Shown here one piece after another: positions 1-8,762 of a DNA stretch of 64,000 nt. This DNA is from Streptomyces cinnamoneus (lineage in GTDB: Bacteria > Actinomycetota > Actinomycetes > Streptomycetales > Streptomycetaceae), in contig NZ_BMVB01000001.1 in NCBI RefSeq assembly GCF_014650495.1, positions 166,003 through 230,002 on the forward strand, read 5' to 3'. Under the pieces are notes generated by a model, which was given only the letters and a program-made list of their open reading frames with translations, was not told the DNA's origin and did not search any database. The position numbers were made by a program, and so were the translations under genes. Positions within the stretch are counted from its first letter, which is position 1; each line of letters opens with the position of its first letter.

Positions 1-120
1 GACCGTGCCGTTGCGCATGCGGCGTGGGGCCCAGGACTGGCGCACCAGCGAGTACGGCGGCTCGCTGAGGCTCTCACCCAGGGGGGCGTCGGGCCCCAGC
101 ACCGCGATGTGGCGGCACAT
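1..120 (-). CDS. egtC: EgtC, ergothioneine amidohydrolase (partial, N-terminal 40 residues)
   Basis: Only the first 40 codons lie in the window; the rest runs off the left edge. The protein starts MCRHIAVLG. The Cys directly after Met is the nucleophile of class II glutamine amidotransferases, and MCRHL/I is typical of EgtC. EgtC removes glutamate from the gamma-glutamyl hercynylcysteine sulfoxide made by EgtB. Its ATG (118-120) overlaps the egtB stop as ATGA, so it is translationally coupled as the third gene of the egtABC operon. Confidence 0.9.
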   Translation of the reverse strand, partial: MCRHIAVLGPDAPLGESLSEPPYSLVRQSWAPRRMRNGTV

Positions 121-1448
121 CAGGCCGGTTCCGCGTCACGTGCCGTACGGAAACCGGAGAAGATCTGCCGGCGGACCGGCAGATCCCAGTTGCGGAACGT
201 CCCCCGGCAGGCCACCGGGGCCACGGCGAAACAGCCGCCGCGCAGCACCTTGTACCGGTCGCCGAAGAACACCTCCGAATACTCCCGGTAGGGAAAGGCC
301 CGGAAGCCCGGATACGGCAGGAAGTCGCTGGCCGTCCACTCCCACACGTCCCCGATCAGCTGCCGCACGCCCAGGGGCGACGCCCCCCGTGGGTAGGCGC
401 CGACGGCCGCCGGGCGCAGGTACCGCTGGCCGAGGTTGGCGTGGGCGGGGGTGGGGTCCTCGTCGCCCCACGGGTAGCGCGTCGAACGGCCGGACACCGG
501 ATCGTGGCGGGCGGCCTTCTCCCACTCCGCCTCGGTGGGCAGGCGCCGCCCCGCCCACGCCGCGTAGGCAGCGGCCTCGTACCAGCTCACGTGCAGCACC
601 GGCTCGTCCGCCGGCACGGGCTCCACGACCCCGAACCGGCGCCGCACCCAGACGCTGCCCTCGCGCCGCCAGAACAACGGGGCCGCCAGGCCGTGGCGGC
701 GCACCTGCTCCCAGCCGGCCGGGTGCCACCAGCGCGGGTCCGCGTAACCGCCGTCCTCGATGAACCGCAGGTACGCGCCGTTGCTCACCGGCAGCGTGTC
801 GAGGAAGTACGAGGGCACGAAGCGGGGGTGGGCGGGCCGCTCGTTGTCCAGCGCCCAGGGCTCGGCGGACGTGCCCATGGTGAACGGGCCGCCCTCGACC
901 AGCACCTCCTGCGGCAGCAGGGCCGTCCCCGGCGGCGCGGGCGGCGGCTCGGGGGCGGTGAGCGCCGCCGGACCGCCGCGCAGCTGGTGGGTGATCAGCA
1001 TGGTCTCGTCGTGCTGCTGCTCGTGCTGGGCGATCATGCCGAAGGCGAAGCTGTCCTCCACCAGGGGCCCGCCGCCCGCCACCGGCGTGCTCTCCAGCAC
1101 GTCCAGCACCCGGCCGCGCACCTCGTCGACGTAACCGTGCGCCTCCTTCGGCGCCAGCAGGGGCAGCGAGGGCCGCTCGGCACGGGGGTGCTCGAAGGCG
1201 TCGTACACGGAGTCGACCTCCGGGCGCAGCGCCGTGTGCCCGGCCACCGCCCGCAGCAGCCACAGCTCCTCCTGGTTGCCGATGTGCGCCAGGTCCCAGA
1301 CCAGGGGCGACATCAGTGGGGAGTGCTGGGCGGTCAGCTCGTGCTCGTCCACGCAGCCGGTGAGCAGCCGCGTGCGCTCGCGAGCGCCCAGCAGGGCGCT
1401 CGCGGCGCGTGCGCGCAGGACGGCGGGGTCCTGCCCGGGGGCCGTCAT
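120..1448 (-). CDS. egtB: EgtB, hercynine oxygenase (sulfoxide synthase)
   Basis: This 442-aa iron enzyme joins hercynine and gamma-glutamylcysteine with O2 in ergothioneine synthesis. The N-terminal DinB-like part carries the iron ligands, seen as the His of LAHIGNQEE and the pair in AQHEQQHDETM. The C-terminal half is an FGE-sulfatase fold with GGPFTMGT, LPTEAEWEKAARH, GDVWEWTAS and the terminal FSGFRTA. Length is normal for the family. The ATG at 1448 overlaps the egtA stop (ATGA) and the stop at 120 overlaps the egtC start, so the three genes form one tightly coupled operon. Confidence 0.95.
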   Translation of the reverse strand: MTAPGQDPAVLRARAASALLGARERTRLLTGCVDEHELTAQHSPLMSPLVWDLAHIGNQEELWLLRAVAGHTALRPEVDSVYDAFEHPRAERPSLPLLAPKEAHGYVDEVRGRVLDVLESTPVAGGGPLVEDSFAFGMIAQHEQQHDETMLITHQLRGGPAALTAPEPPPAPPGTALLPQEVLVEGGPFTMGTSAEPWALDNERPAHPRFVPSYFLDTLPVSNGAYLRFIEDGGYADPRWWHPAGWEQVRRHGLAAPLFWRREGSVWVRRRFGVVEPVPADEPVLHVSWYEAAAYAAWAGRRLPTEAEWEKAARHDPVSGRSTRYPWGDEDPTPAHANLGQRYLRPAAVGAYPRGASPLGVRQLIGDVWEWTASDFLPYPGFRAFPYREYSEVFFGDRYKVLRGGCFAVAPVACRGTFRNWDLPVRRQIFSGFRTARDAEPA

Positions 1449-2725
1449 GCCCGGACCCCCTTGCCGGTCACCTCGTCGAGCAGGTCGTCGGCGGGGCACC
1501 GGCCGCGCTCGACGTAGCGGGCGGTGAACTCGTCCACCGCGTCGAGGACCTTCGTCTGCGCACCGAGCCGGGGCAGTGCTTCGCGGGCGGCGGCGAAGCA
1601 GGCCGCGGCGGCGGCGTGCAGCTCCGGGTCGGCCAGGCCGTGCCGGGCCGCCCTGCGCCACAGGGCGTTGCGCGGCGGGGGCTGCCGGCTCGGCGAGTCC
1701 GCCAGCGCCTTCACCGCGCGGAAGGCGGTCTCGGCCGCCGCCGGGTCGTCGAACAGCGCGGCGGTCACCGCGAGCGGGACGATCCAGCCGTCCTCCCCGG
1801 ACTGCGCGTCGATCATGCGCAGCTCCAGGTGGCCGCGCGGCCTTATGGGCGGGAACAACGTGGTGAGGTGGTAGGCGACGTCGTCGACGGTGGGCCGCCG
1901 GGGCAGGCCCGTGCGGGTCCACTGGCGCAGGGCCAGTCCCTGCTGCACCGCCCAGGGCTCCTCGTCGGACCGGACGAACATCACGTTCGCGTTCAGCGCG
2001 TACGCCGCCCACGCCGCCCGCAGGTCGCGCCCGCCCACCGGGGCCAGGGTGCGGCCCGGGTCCATCCGCGCGTAGCAGGCTTGCCGGCTGGAGCGCCAGC
2101 CGCTGGGGACGCCCAGGTGCAGGGGGGAATTGGCGAACGAGGCCGAGAGCACCGCCCCCAGCAGATGGGCGAGCCGCCACCGCTGGACGTACCCCAGCGG
2201 GCCGGGCTCCTCGTAGCCCGCGTCCACGCAGACCTGCACGGACGCCGTGCGGCACATGACGTTGCGCCCGGCGCCGTTGATCCGGTCGTAGTAGACCTCC
2301 ATCGCGTTGTACCGGGCGTTGTTGCACACCCGAGGGGGCTCGTACCACGGCTCCTTGCCGTAGCCCGCCAGGGTGAGGCCCAGCTCGCGGAGGGCTCCGC
2401 GGGCGAGGGCCAGGTCGGCGGTGAGCTCCTCCACGCAGGCGGTCAGCGACTCCGCCGGCTGCGAGCTGAATTCCAGCTGGCCGCCGGGCTCCACGGTGAA
2501 CAACGACCGCAGCGGCAGCGCCCCCACGCGGTCCGCGGCGGCGGTGAGCCGGTGCGGGGCGACGGGGCGGGTCCGGTCGTGCAGATCATGGACGAGCCAT
2601 TCGAGTTCCACACCGAGAAGGCGGGGCGGGCCGGTCTTGAAACAGATGCCGCGCACGAACGCGTCGGCTTCCGATTCACGGACCGGCCTGGTGAGGCCTT
2701 CCCTGTCAGCAAAGCAGTCGGTCAC
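1445..2725 (-). CDS. egtA: EgtA, glutamate-cysteine ligase
   Basis: This 426-aa ATP-dependent ligase supplies gamma-glutamylcysteine to EgtB. It belongs to the GCS2/EgtA family, with LGVELEWLVHD near the N terminus, PGGQLEFSSQP, YYDRINGAGRNVMCRTASVQ and HLELRMIDAQ, all in conserved ATP/substrate regions. The GTG at 2725 is chosen because GGGAGG precedes it by about 8 bases. An upstream ATG in the same open frame would add about 84 low-complexity residues without a ribosome binding site. It is the first gene of the egtABC operon. Confidence 0.93.
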   Translation of the reverse strand: MTDCFADREGLTRPVRESEADAFVRGICFKTGPPRLLGVELEWLVHDLHDRTRPVAPHRLTAAADRVGALPLRSLFTVEPGGQLEFSSQPAESLTACVEELTADLALARGALRELGLTLAGYGKEPWYEPPRVCNNARYNAMEVYYDRINGAGRNVMCRTASVQVCVDAGYEEPGPLGYVQRWRLAHLLGAVLSASFANSPLHLGVPSGWRSSRQACYARMDPGRTLAPVGGRDLRAAWAAYALNANVMFVRSDEEPWAVQQGLALRQWTRTGLPRRPTVDDVAYHLTTLFPPIRPRGHLELRMIDAQSGEDGWIVPLAVTAALFDDPAAAETAFRAVKALADSPSRQPPPRNALWRRAARHGLADPELHAAAAACFAAAREALPRLGAQTKVLDAVDEFTARYVERGRCPADDLLDEVTGKGVRA

Positions 2726-2927
2726 GCTTGCTACCTCCCGTCCGTTGGTCCGTACCCCCAAAACGGGGATGGCAGTCGGACGTGCGGGGGGACGAGCCGT
2801 GAACCGGTCATTCTGCGGCCCGCCGGGGGAGGCTTCATTGTCGCGGGACCACGGCGGGCCCGCCAGGCGAGGAGGCCGTGCCGGCCCCGTCCGGCCCGGC
2901 GGACGCGGTCCGTCCGGCCCGGGGGTC

Positions 2928-3683
2928 TCAGACGGCGAACAGGTCGCTGAAGATGCCCGTCGCGTCGGCCACGTCATGACCGAACGGCGAATTGAAGTCC
3001 CAGATCAGGAAGAGGAGGAAGGCGATCAGTGCGCTGTAGAGCCCGGCCAGCATCAGTTCGCGCGGTGAGCGCCTGATCTGCAGTGTGAAGATCAGCCCGA
3101 CCGCCACCAGCGCCCCTGCGATCAGGCCGAACCACACCACGCCCGGCATCGTCGGCTCGGCGGCCTGCGCCCGTGCGTTGCGCGCCGCGTCCGCCGCCCC
3201 GACCTGGTCCAGCAGCGGCTGGTACGACTGGCCCTCGTGGTCGTTGCGCGGCTCGTACGACGTGAGGTCCGCGCGCACCTTGGCCAGCAGCTGGGTGCCC
3301 TTGTCGGTGAGCTCGCCCCGGTCGAGCATGACGGGCCATTCCTTCTTGACCACGTGGGTGACGTAGGCGTTCACGTCCTCGCGGGTGCGGTCGCGGGCGG
3401 CCGGCGCGTACGCCTGGACGCGCTCGGTGACCTCGTGCAGGGCCTGCGCCTCCGCCCGGACGGTGTCCTGTGCCGCGTTGCGCGCCTCCCAGACGCCGGC
3501 GATGGCCAGGCCCAGGACGATCGCGTACACCACGCCGACCATCATCGTCATGTACTCGATGACGTCGGGCGTCTCGGACGGGTCGTCGTCATCGCTGATC
3601 CTGCGCTGCCTCAGCACCGTGATGGACAGGACGACCGCGCAGGCGGCGAGCATGGCGAGGGCCAGCACCAGCCACTCGGACAA
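2928..3683 (-). CDS. DUF4239 (bestrophin-like) membrane protein
   Basis: This 251-aa integral membrane protein has two predicted N-terminal helices (residues about 4-24 and 43-66), a central charged soluble region with coiled-coil character (about 70-170), and two C-terminal helices (about 183-203 and 212-230). This is the DUF4239 layout. The start is TTG at 3683, preceded by GGAGG with 6-base spacing. The function of the family is unknown. It lies 30 bp downstream of the proline-rich exported protein on the same strand, and the two may be co-transcribed. Confidence 0.85.
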   Translation of the reverse strand: MSEWLVLALAMLAACAVVLSITVLRQRRISDDDDPSETPDVIEYMTMMVGVVYAIVLGLAIAGVWEARNAAQDTVRAEAQALHEVTERVQAYAPAARDRTREDVNAYVTHVVKKEWPVMLDRGELTDKGTQLLAKVRADLTSYEPRNDHEGQSYQPLLDQVGAADAARNARAQAAEPTMPGVVWFGLIAGALVAVGLIFTLQIRRSPRELMLAGLYSALIAFLLFLIWDFNSPFGHDVADATGIFSDLFAV

Positions 3684-3713
3684 GGGGTACCTCCAGGGGC
3701 GACGGAAGCGGGG

Positions 3714-4616
3714 TCAGCGGCTGCGCCCGCCGCCTGAGCGCGGGCGCAGCATGGCGGCGGCCAGCACGGCCGGGGCGGTGAGCACCAGGGTGAGCATGAC
3801 CAGCGAGGAACCGGCCTGGGCCGGCCTGGCGACGCTCTGGTGGTACGCGCGGGGCGCGATGTGCGACGCGGGGGAGTGCCGTGCTGCCGGGGCGGGCGAC
3901 GGCGGCGGGGACGGCAGGGGCGCGGGAGGCGGCTGGGGTGCGCGCCGCAGTGCGGCCACCGGGACGGGCGGCGCGGGGCGCGACGGGGCGGGGGCCACGG
4001 GCACGGGCTCCGGCTGCGGGCGCGGCGGCTGCCGCGGCGCGGGGGCCGGCGGTGGTGGCGCGGGGGCCGGCGGCGGGGGAGGCGGGCACAGGGTGGCCTC
4101 GGCGAGGCCGTCGCCGTTGTGCGCGACGGCCACCAGACAGCCGTCGGGCCCGGTCCGCACGAAGACCCCGGCCGGTCCGTCGGTGGTCACGGCGTGCGTC
4201 CGCGCGGACATGACGGGCGGCGCGGCCGCCGGCTCTGCGAGCGGGGCCGTGCGCGGGGGCCGGGCAACGGACTGCCCGGCCTGCGAGGCCGTGCGCGGGG
4301 GCCGGCCGGCGGGTGCGTCTGCACACCGCGGCCGGGCGGCGGGCTGCCGGGCACGCGCGGGCTGTCCGGCCTGCGCAGGCCGGTCGGCCGCCCGCTCGTT
4401 CTGCCGGGCCGCGGACGAGGGCCGGCCGACGGGCGGGGCGGTGCGCGGCCCCGTGTGCCGGGGCGTGGCGGCGGGCGGCCCGCCCAGGGGCTCGTCACCG
4501 GGGGCCGGCCCGGCGCCCGCCGTCGCCAGTACGGCCACGAAGGCCACGCATCCTGCCCGTCCTGCCCGGCGCCATCCACTCACAACCGTGATCTTGCTGT
4601 GCGCGGGCCCCGCCAC
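3714..4616 (-). CDS. Proline-rich exported protein with C-terminal membrane anchor
   Basis: This is a 300-aa protein of unrecognised family. An N-terminal hydrophobic segment (about residues 20-37) looks like a signal sequence. A long Pro/Ala/Arg-rich stretch follows. A short folded-looking stretch (about 140-178) contains GVFVRTGPDGCLVAVAHNG, followed by a polyproline tract (about 180-250). A C-terminal hydrophobic helix (about 269-286) is followed by a basic GGGRSR tail, like a cell-wall or membrane retention anchor. GTG at 4616 is the best available start but its ribosome site is weak. Composition is so biased that exact limits are uncertain. Confidence 0.65.
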   Translation of the reverse strand: MAGPAHSKITVVSGWRRAGRAGCVAFVAVLATAGAGPAPGDEPLGGPPAATPRHTGPRTAPPVGRPSSAARQNERAADRPAQAGQPARARQPAARPRCADAPAGRPPRTASQAGQSVARPPRTAPLAEPAAAPPVMSARTHAVTTDGPAGVFVRTGPDGCLVAVAHNGDGLAEATLCPPPPPPAPAPPPPAPAPRQPPRPQPEPVPVAPAPSRPAPPVPVAALRRAPQPPPAPLPSPPPSPAPAARHSPASHIAPRAYHQSVARPAQAGSSLVMLTLVLTAPAVLAAAMLRPRSGGGRSR

Positions 4617-4690
4617 GCGCCCTGCTTCGGCCTAATTCCTCCGATGGGGTGAAAAGAGGCCACGGACGGGTTGGGCGGATCGCCGGCCGT

Positions 4691-5476
4691 TCACAGCTGG
4701 GTGAAGTCCCCGTGCCGTCCCGCGCCCGCGGCGAAGCGGGCCGCACCCTCGCGGGCCTCGGTCAAGGAGCCCCGGCCGTGGCCGAGTTCGACGGCCATCG
4801 CCCGTTCCTCGGAGAGGCCCTCCTGCTCCAGCACCGAGGCGCGGTCGCCGCGCAGACAGGACTGCGGGAAGCGGGCGATCTCCGCCGCCAGCTCCTCGGC
4901 CGCCGCGCGCGAACGGCCGGGCGGCACCAGGCGGTTGGCCAGCCCCATGGCGTGCGCCTCCGGCGCCGGCACCGGCCGGCCGGTGAGGATCAGGTCCAGG
5001 GCGCGGCTCGTCCCGATCAGCCGGGGCAGCCGGACGGTTCCCCCGTCGACGAGGGGCACCCCCCAGCGGCGGCAGAAGACGCCGAACACCGCGTCCTCCT
5101 CCGCCACCCGCAGGTCGCACCAGAGCGCCAGCTCCAGGCCGCCCGCGACCGCGTAGCCGCTCACCGCCGCGACGACCGGCTTGGACAGGCGCATCCGGGT
5201 GGGGCCCATGGGTCCGTCGCCGTCGTCGGCGAGCTGGTTGGCGTGCTCGCCGGCGAACGCCTTGAGGTCGAAGCCGGCGCAGAACGTACCGCCCTCGCCC
5301 CACAGCACCGCGACCCGCGCGCTCTTGTCGGCCTCGAACGCCCGGAAGGCGTCGGCTAGGGCGGCGGCCGTCGGCCCGTCCACGGCGTTGCGCACGTCGG
5401 GCCGGGAGAGGATCACCGTGGTGACGTGGCCGCTGCGTTCGGTGCGGACGGCCGCCGCGTGGCCGCCGGCCGTCAT
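4691..5476 (-). CDS. Enoyl-CoA hydratase/isomerase (crotonase family)
   Basis: This 261-aa crotonase has the oxyanion-hole regions GTFCAGFDLKAFAG and GYAVAGGLELALWCDL, followed by FGVFCRRWGVPL. It probably hydrates or isomerises an acyl-CoA in the cytosol, but the substrate cannot be read from the sequence. The ATG at 5476 overlaps the stop of the upstream acyl-CoA dehydrogenase (ATGA), so the two form a small operon transcribed away from the PaaX-type repressor gene. That context suggests aromatic or short branched acyl-CoA metabolism. Confidence 0.9.
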   Translation of the reverse strand: MTAGGHAAAVRTERSGHVTTVILSRPDVRNAVDGPTAAALADAFRAFEADKSARVAVLWGEGGTFCAGFDLKAFAGEHANQLADDGDGPMGPTRMRLSKPVVAAVSGYAVAGGLELALWCDLRVAEEDAVFGVFCRRWGVPLVDGGTVRLPRLIGTSRALDLILTGRPVPAPEAHAMGLANRLVPPGRSRAAAEELAAEIARFPQSCLRGDRASVLEQEGLSEERAMAVELGHGRGSLTEAREGAARFAAGAGRHGDFTQL

Positions 5477-7119
5477 CGCGCGTCCTTGAGCAGCGCGCGG
5501 TCGAGGACCGGCCCGAGGTCCGTTCCCGGCGGCAGGGTGCCGAAGGCGTTGCCCCAGTCCCCGCCGAGCCGGGAGGCGCAGAACGCGTCGGCGACGGCCG
5601 GGGTGCTGTGCCGCACCAGCAGGCTGCCCTGGAGGACGAGCGTGAGCTGCTCGGCGACCCGGCGGGCGGTGAGCTGTGCGCGGGCGGGGTCGCGGAGCGT
5701 GCCCAGCAGCTCGCGCAGGCGGCCGGTCGCGGCGTCGAGCCGCCGGTCGGCCCCGGCCGCCAGGCCGACCTCGGTGAAGTAGGCGTCGAGGGCGGCCGGT
5801 TCGCGTTCCAGGGCCCGCAGCACGTCGAGCGCGGCCACGTTGCCGGAGCCCTCCCAGATGGACAGCAGCGGCGCCTCCCGGTAGAGCCGGGGCATGCCCG
5901 ACTCCTCGACGTAGCCGTTGCCGCCCAGGCATTCGAGGGCCTCGGCGGCGTGGGCGCTGCCGCGCTTGCAGACCCAGTACTTGCCGGCCGCCAGGGCCAG
6001 GCGGCGCAGCGCCGCCTCACCGGCGTCCCCGGCCTCGGAGCGGTCGAGGGCCGCCGCGAGCCGCATCGCGAGGACGGTGGCGGCCTCCGACTCGACGGCG
6101 AGGTCGGCCAGGACGTTGCGCATCAGCGGCTGGTCGACGAGCTCGGCGCCGAACGCCCGCCGGTGGGCCGCGTGGTGGAGGGCCTGCCGCAGCCCGGCCC
6201 GCATGCCGGCGGCGGAGCCGACGACGCAGTCCAGCCGGGTCATGTTGACCATCTCGACGATGGTGCGCACGCCGCGCCCCGGTTCGCCCACGGGCCAGGC
6301 CACGGCCTGCTCGTACTCGATCTCCGCCGAGGCGTTGGAGCGGTTGCCGAGCTTGTCCTTCAGCCGCTGCAGCCGCATCGCGTTGCGCGTGCCGTCGGGC
6401 AGCACCCGCGGCATCAGGAAGCACGTGAGGCCCTCGCGGGTCTGCGCCAGGACGAGGAAGACGTCGCTCATCGGCGCCGACGTGAACCACTTGTGCCCGG
6501 TGATGACGTACGAGCCGTCGCCGGCCGGCACGGCGGTCGTGGTGTTGGCCCGCACGTCCGAGCCGCCCTGCTTCTCCGTCATCGACATGCCGGCGATCAG
6601 GCCCCGCTTGCCGAGCGGCGGGCGCAGCCCGTAGTCGTACGTCCGCGAGGCGAGCAACGGCTCGTAGACGGCGGCGAGATCGGGCTGGGCGCGCAGCGCG
6701 GGCACGGCCGCGTACGTCATGGAGACGGGGCAGCCGTGGCCCGGCTCGGCCTGGGCCCACACGTAGAACTTCGCCGCCCGCACCAGGTGCGCGCCGGGGC
6801 GGGCCTCGGCCCAGGGGGCGGCGTGCTGGCCGCTCTCCACGGCGGCGGCCATGAGCCGGTGCCAGGCGGGGTGGAACTCGACCTCGTCCACGCGGTGGCC
6901 GTAGCGGTCGTGGGTGCGCAGCACGGGCGGGACCGCCTCGGCCATCCGGGCCCAGTCCTGCACCTCCTGCGACCCGGCCCGGGCGCCCAGCGCGCGGACC
7001 TCCGCCTCGCCCCAGGCGCCGCCCTCGCGGTGCAGGGCCTCCAGCAGGGCGGGGTCGTCGGCGGTGGAGAAGCCGGTCAGGGGCGGGGCCTGGTTGAACA
7101 CTTCGTGCGTGGCGCTCAC
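5473..7119 (-). CDS. AidB-like acyl-CoA dehydrogenase
   Basis: This 548-aa flavoprotein is longer than ordinary acyl-CoA dehydrogenases and matches the AidB/isovaleryl-CoA dehydrogenase-like subgroup. Signatures are GMSMTEKQGGSDVRANTT (flavin contact loop), TGHKWFTSAP, a catalytic-region ECLGGNGYVEES, and SIWEGSGNVAALDVLRAL near residue 430. AidB homologues bind DNA and respond to alkylation in E. coli, but here the partner crotonase suggests metabolism. GTG at 7119 is preferred because AGGAGG lies 7 bases upstream; the ATG at 7143 would place that site inside the gene. Confidence 0.88.
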   Translation of the reverse strand: MSATHEVFNQAPPLTGFSTADDPALLEALHREGGAWGEAEVRALGARAGSQEVQDWARMAEAVPPVLRTHDRYGHRVDEVEFHPAWHRLMAAAVESGQHAAPWAEARPGAHLVRAAKFYVWAQAEPGHGCPVSMTYAAVPALRAQPDLAAVYEPLLASRTYDYGLRPPLGKRGLIAGMSMTEKQGGSDVRANTTTAVPAGDGSYVITGHKWFTSAPMSDVFLVLAQTREGLTCFLMPRVLPDGTRNAMRLQRLKDKLGNRSNASAEIEYEQAVAWPVGEPGRGVRTIVEMVNMTRLDCVVGSAAGMRAGLRQALHHAAHRRAFGAELVDQPLMRNVLADLAVESEAATVLAMRLAAALDRSEAGDAGEAALRRLALAAGKYWVCKRGSAHAAEALECLGGNGYVEESGMPRLYREAPLLSIWEGSGNVAALDVLRALEREPAALDAYFTEVGLAAGADRRLDAATGRLRELLGTLRDPARAQLTARRVAEQLTLVLQGSLLVRHSTPAVADAFCASRLGGDWGNAFGTLPPGTDLGPVLDRALLKDAR

Positions 7120-7140
7120 GGCGACCTCCTGGGGCAGCGG

Positions 7141-7178
7141 CATTACACTTTTATGATGCGTGATGCGGGACTGTAATG
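7141..7178. promoter_or_regulatory. Putative PaaX operator in divergent promoter region
   Basis: The 78-bp gap between the AidB-like gene and the PaaX-type gene holds TTTATGATGCGTGAT (7150-7164). It fits the E. coli PaaX consensus WWTRTGATTCGYGWT at 14 of 15 positions, as I recall that consensus. TGATGCG is repeated in tandem (7154-7160, 7161-7167). A perfect 7-bp inverted repeat CATTACA / TGTAATG (7141-7147, 7172-7178) frames it. Position and match suggest autoregulation plus control of the dehydrogenase-crotonase pair. Confidence 0.65.
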
Positions 7179-7196
7179 GATAGGGTGTGACCGGTC

Positions 7197-7967
7197 ATGG
7201 AGGAATCGCTTTCACTGCGGCCGCTGACCGCGCGCTCGATCGTGCTGTCGACCCTGCTCGGCCACCACCCGCCCGCCCTGCCCGCCCGCGCCCTCGTCCG
7301 CGTGGGCCAGCTCTTCGGCACCGCCGAGGGGACGATCCGCACCGCGCTGACCCGCATGGCCGCCGCCGGGGACGTGGAACAGTGCGACGGCGCGTACCGG
7401 CTCACCGAACGGCTGCTGGCCCGGCAGGCCCGGCAGGACGACAGCCGGGCCCCGCGCACCCGCCCGTGGGACGGGGACTGGGAGATCGCCGTCGTCACCG
7501 GCGAACGGCGGGCCGCGCCGGAGCGGGCCGCCCTGCGCCAGGCGATGGCCGGACTGCGGATGGCCGAGCTGCGGGAAGGCTGCTGGCTGCGCCCGGCCAA
7601 CCTCGTCCGCCGGGAGCGGCCGGCGGTCGTGGCCGAACAGTGCACCCTGCTCACCGGCGCGCCGGAGGGGGACCCGGCGGTGCTCGCGGCCGGCCTGTGG
7701 GACCTGGCCGCCTGGGCCCGGCGGGCCCGCGCACTGGAGGCGGCGCTCGCCGACCGCCCCGGCCCCCTCGCCGACCGCTTCACCGTCTCCGCCGCCGTCC
7801 TGCGCCACCTCCTGGCCGACCCGGTCCTGCCGGAGGCCCTGCTGCCGCCCGACTGGCCCGGCGAGCGGCTGCGCGCCCGGTACGAGGCGTTCGACCGCGA
7901 CGTCCGCGCCCTGCTGCTGCAGCACATCGGCGAGACGGCCGGCCCCTTCGGCGACCGGGGAATATGA
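7197..7967 (+). CDS. PaaX family transcriptional repressor
   Basis: This 256-aa regulator has an N-terminal winged helix (about residues 7-75, including RVGQLFGTAEGTIRTALTRMAAAGDV as the recognition region). The typical PaaX middle domain follows, with WDGDWEIAVV (about 92-101) and LREGCWLRPANL. PaaX proteins repress acyl-CoA catabolic operons and are released by an aryl/acyl-CoA ligand such as phenylacetyl-CoA. It is divergent from the AidB-like/crotonase operon and faces the predicted operator, so that operon is its likely target. Confidence 0.88.
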   Translation: MEESLSLRPLTARSIVLSTLLGHHPPALPARALVRVGQLFGTAEGTIRTALTRMAAAGDVEQCDGAYRLTERLLARQARQDDSRAPRTRPWDGDWEIAVVTGERRAAPERAALRQAMAGLRMAELREGCWLRPANLVRRERPAVVAEQCTLLTGAPEGDPAVLAAGLWDLAAWARRARALEAALADRPGPLADRFTVSAAVLRHLLADPVLPEALLPPDWPGERLRARYEAFDRDVRALLLQHIGETAGPFGDRGI

Positions 7968-8041
7968 GCACTCCGTGACAGTTCCACCCACCGGCCGCCC
8001 CGATGCGCGTTCGCGCATATGAACGACCGATACTGGTGCCC

Positions 8042-8746
8042 ATGTCACGCGTGCTTCTGATCGAGGACGACCGGGCCGTCAGGGAAGGGGTCACCCTCAC
8101 CCTGCGCCGCCGCGGCCACGAGGTCGAGGCCGCCCCCACCGGTGAGGCGGGACTGACCGCGCTGGAAGCCTTCCGGCCCGACCTCGTCCTGCTCGACCTG
8201 ATGCTGCCCGACAAGAGCGGCTTCGAGGTCTGCCGCCGCATCCGGGCCACCCAGCAGATCCCGATCATCATGCTCACCGCCCGCGGCGACGACATCGACG
8301 TCGTCCTCGGCCTGGAGGCCGGCGCCGACGACTACATCGTCAAGCCCGCCCGCGGTGAGGTCCTGGAGGCCCGCATCCGCGCCGTCCTGCGCCGGGCCGC
8401 GCCCGTCGACGGCGGCGGCCCGGACCCCGCCCTCCCGCAGGCCGCCGCCGAGGTCCACGGCGACCTGGCCATCGACCGCGCCGGCCTGCTCGTCACCAAG
8501 AACGGCCAGGACCTGGCGCTCGCCCCCTCCGAGATGAAGCTGCTGCTGTACCTGTCGGCCACCCCGGGCCGCGTCTTCAGCCGGCAGCAGCTCCTCGAAC
8601 ACGTCTGGGAGCACAGCTACCACGGCGACGCCCGGCTCGTGGACGCCTGCGTGATGCGGCTGCGCACCAAGGTCGAGGAGTCCACCCGCTCCCCGAAGTA
8701 CATCCAGACCGTGCGCGGCTTCGGCTACCGCTTCGGTCCCCTCTAG
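8042..8746 (+). CDS. OmpR-family response regulator (AfsQ1-like)
   Basis: This 234-aa regulator has a receiver domain (residues 1-115). The acidic pair is in LIEDD, the phosphoacceptor Asp in LVLLDLMLPD, and the conserved Lys in YIVKPA. A C-terminal winged helix ends TVRGFGYRF. Wording throughout is close to Streptomyces AfsQ1. ATG 8042 gives the family-standard N terminus. No Shine-Dalgarno is seen, but GATACT (8029-8034) lies 7 bases upstream, consistent with a leaderless message; an in-frame ATG at 8003 would add 13 residues. The histidine kinase and lipoprotein genes follow. Confidence 0.92.
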   Translation: MSRVLLIEDDRAVREGVTLTLRRRGHEVEAAPTGEAGLTALEAFRPDLVLLDLMLPDKSGFEVCRRIRATQQIPIIMLTARGDDIDVVLGLEAGADDYIVKPARGEVLEARIRAVLRRAAPVDGGGPDPALPQAAAEVHGDLAIDRAGLLVTKNGQDLALAPSEMKLLLYLSATPGRVFSRQQLLEHVWEHSYHGDARLVDACVMRLRTKVEESTRSPKYIQTVRGFGYRFGPL

Positions 8747-8762
8747 AGCGAGCGGCACCCCC

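Noticed and set aside
3385-4652. Plus-strand Gly/Arg-rich open frames opposite the DUF4239 and proline-rich genes
   Set aside because: The minus-strand proteins have plausible membrane segments and a good ribosome site for DUF4239. The plus-strand frames are low complexity without any start signal.
4691-7119. AidB-like dehydrogenase and crotonase as part of the KstR2 locus
   Set aside because: They are 6 kb away, have no KstR2-type operator, and face a PaaX gene with its own box.
7187-7978. Alternative plus-strand frame overlapping the PaaX gene
   Set aside because: It is Pro/Arg-rich without a domain, while the 7197 frame encodes a clear PaaX protein.
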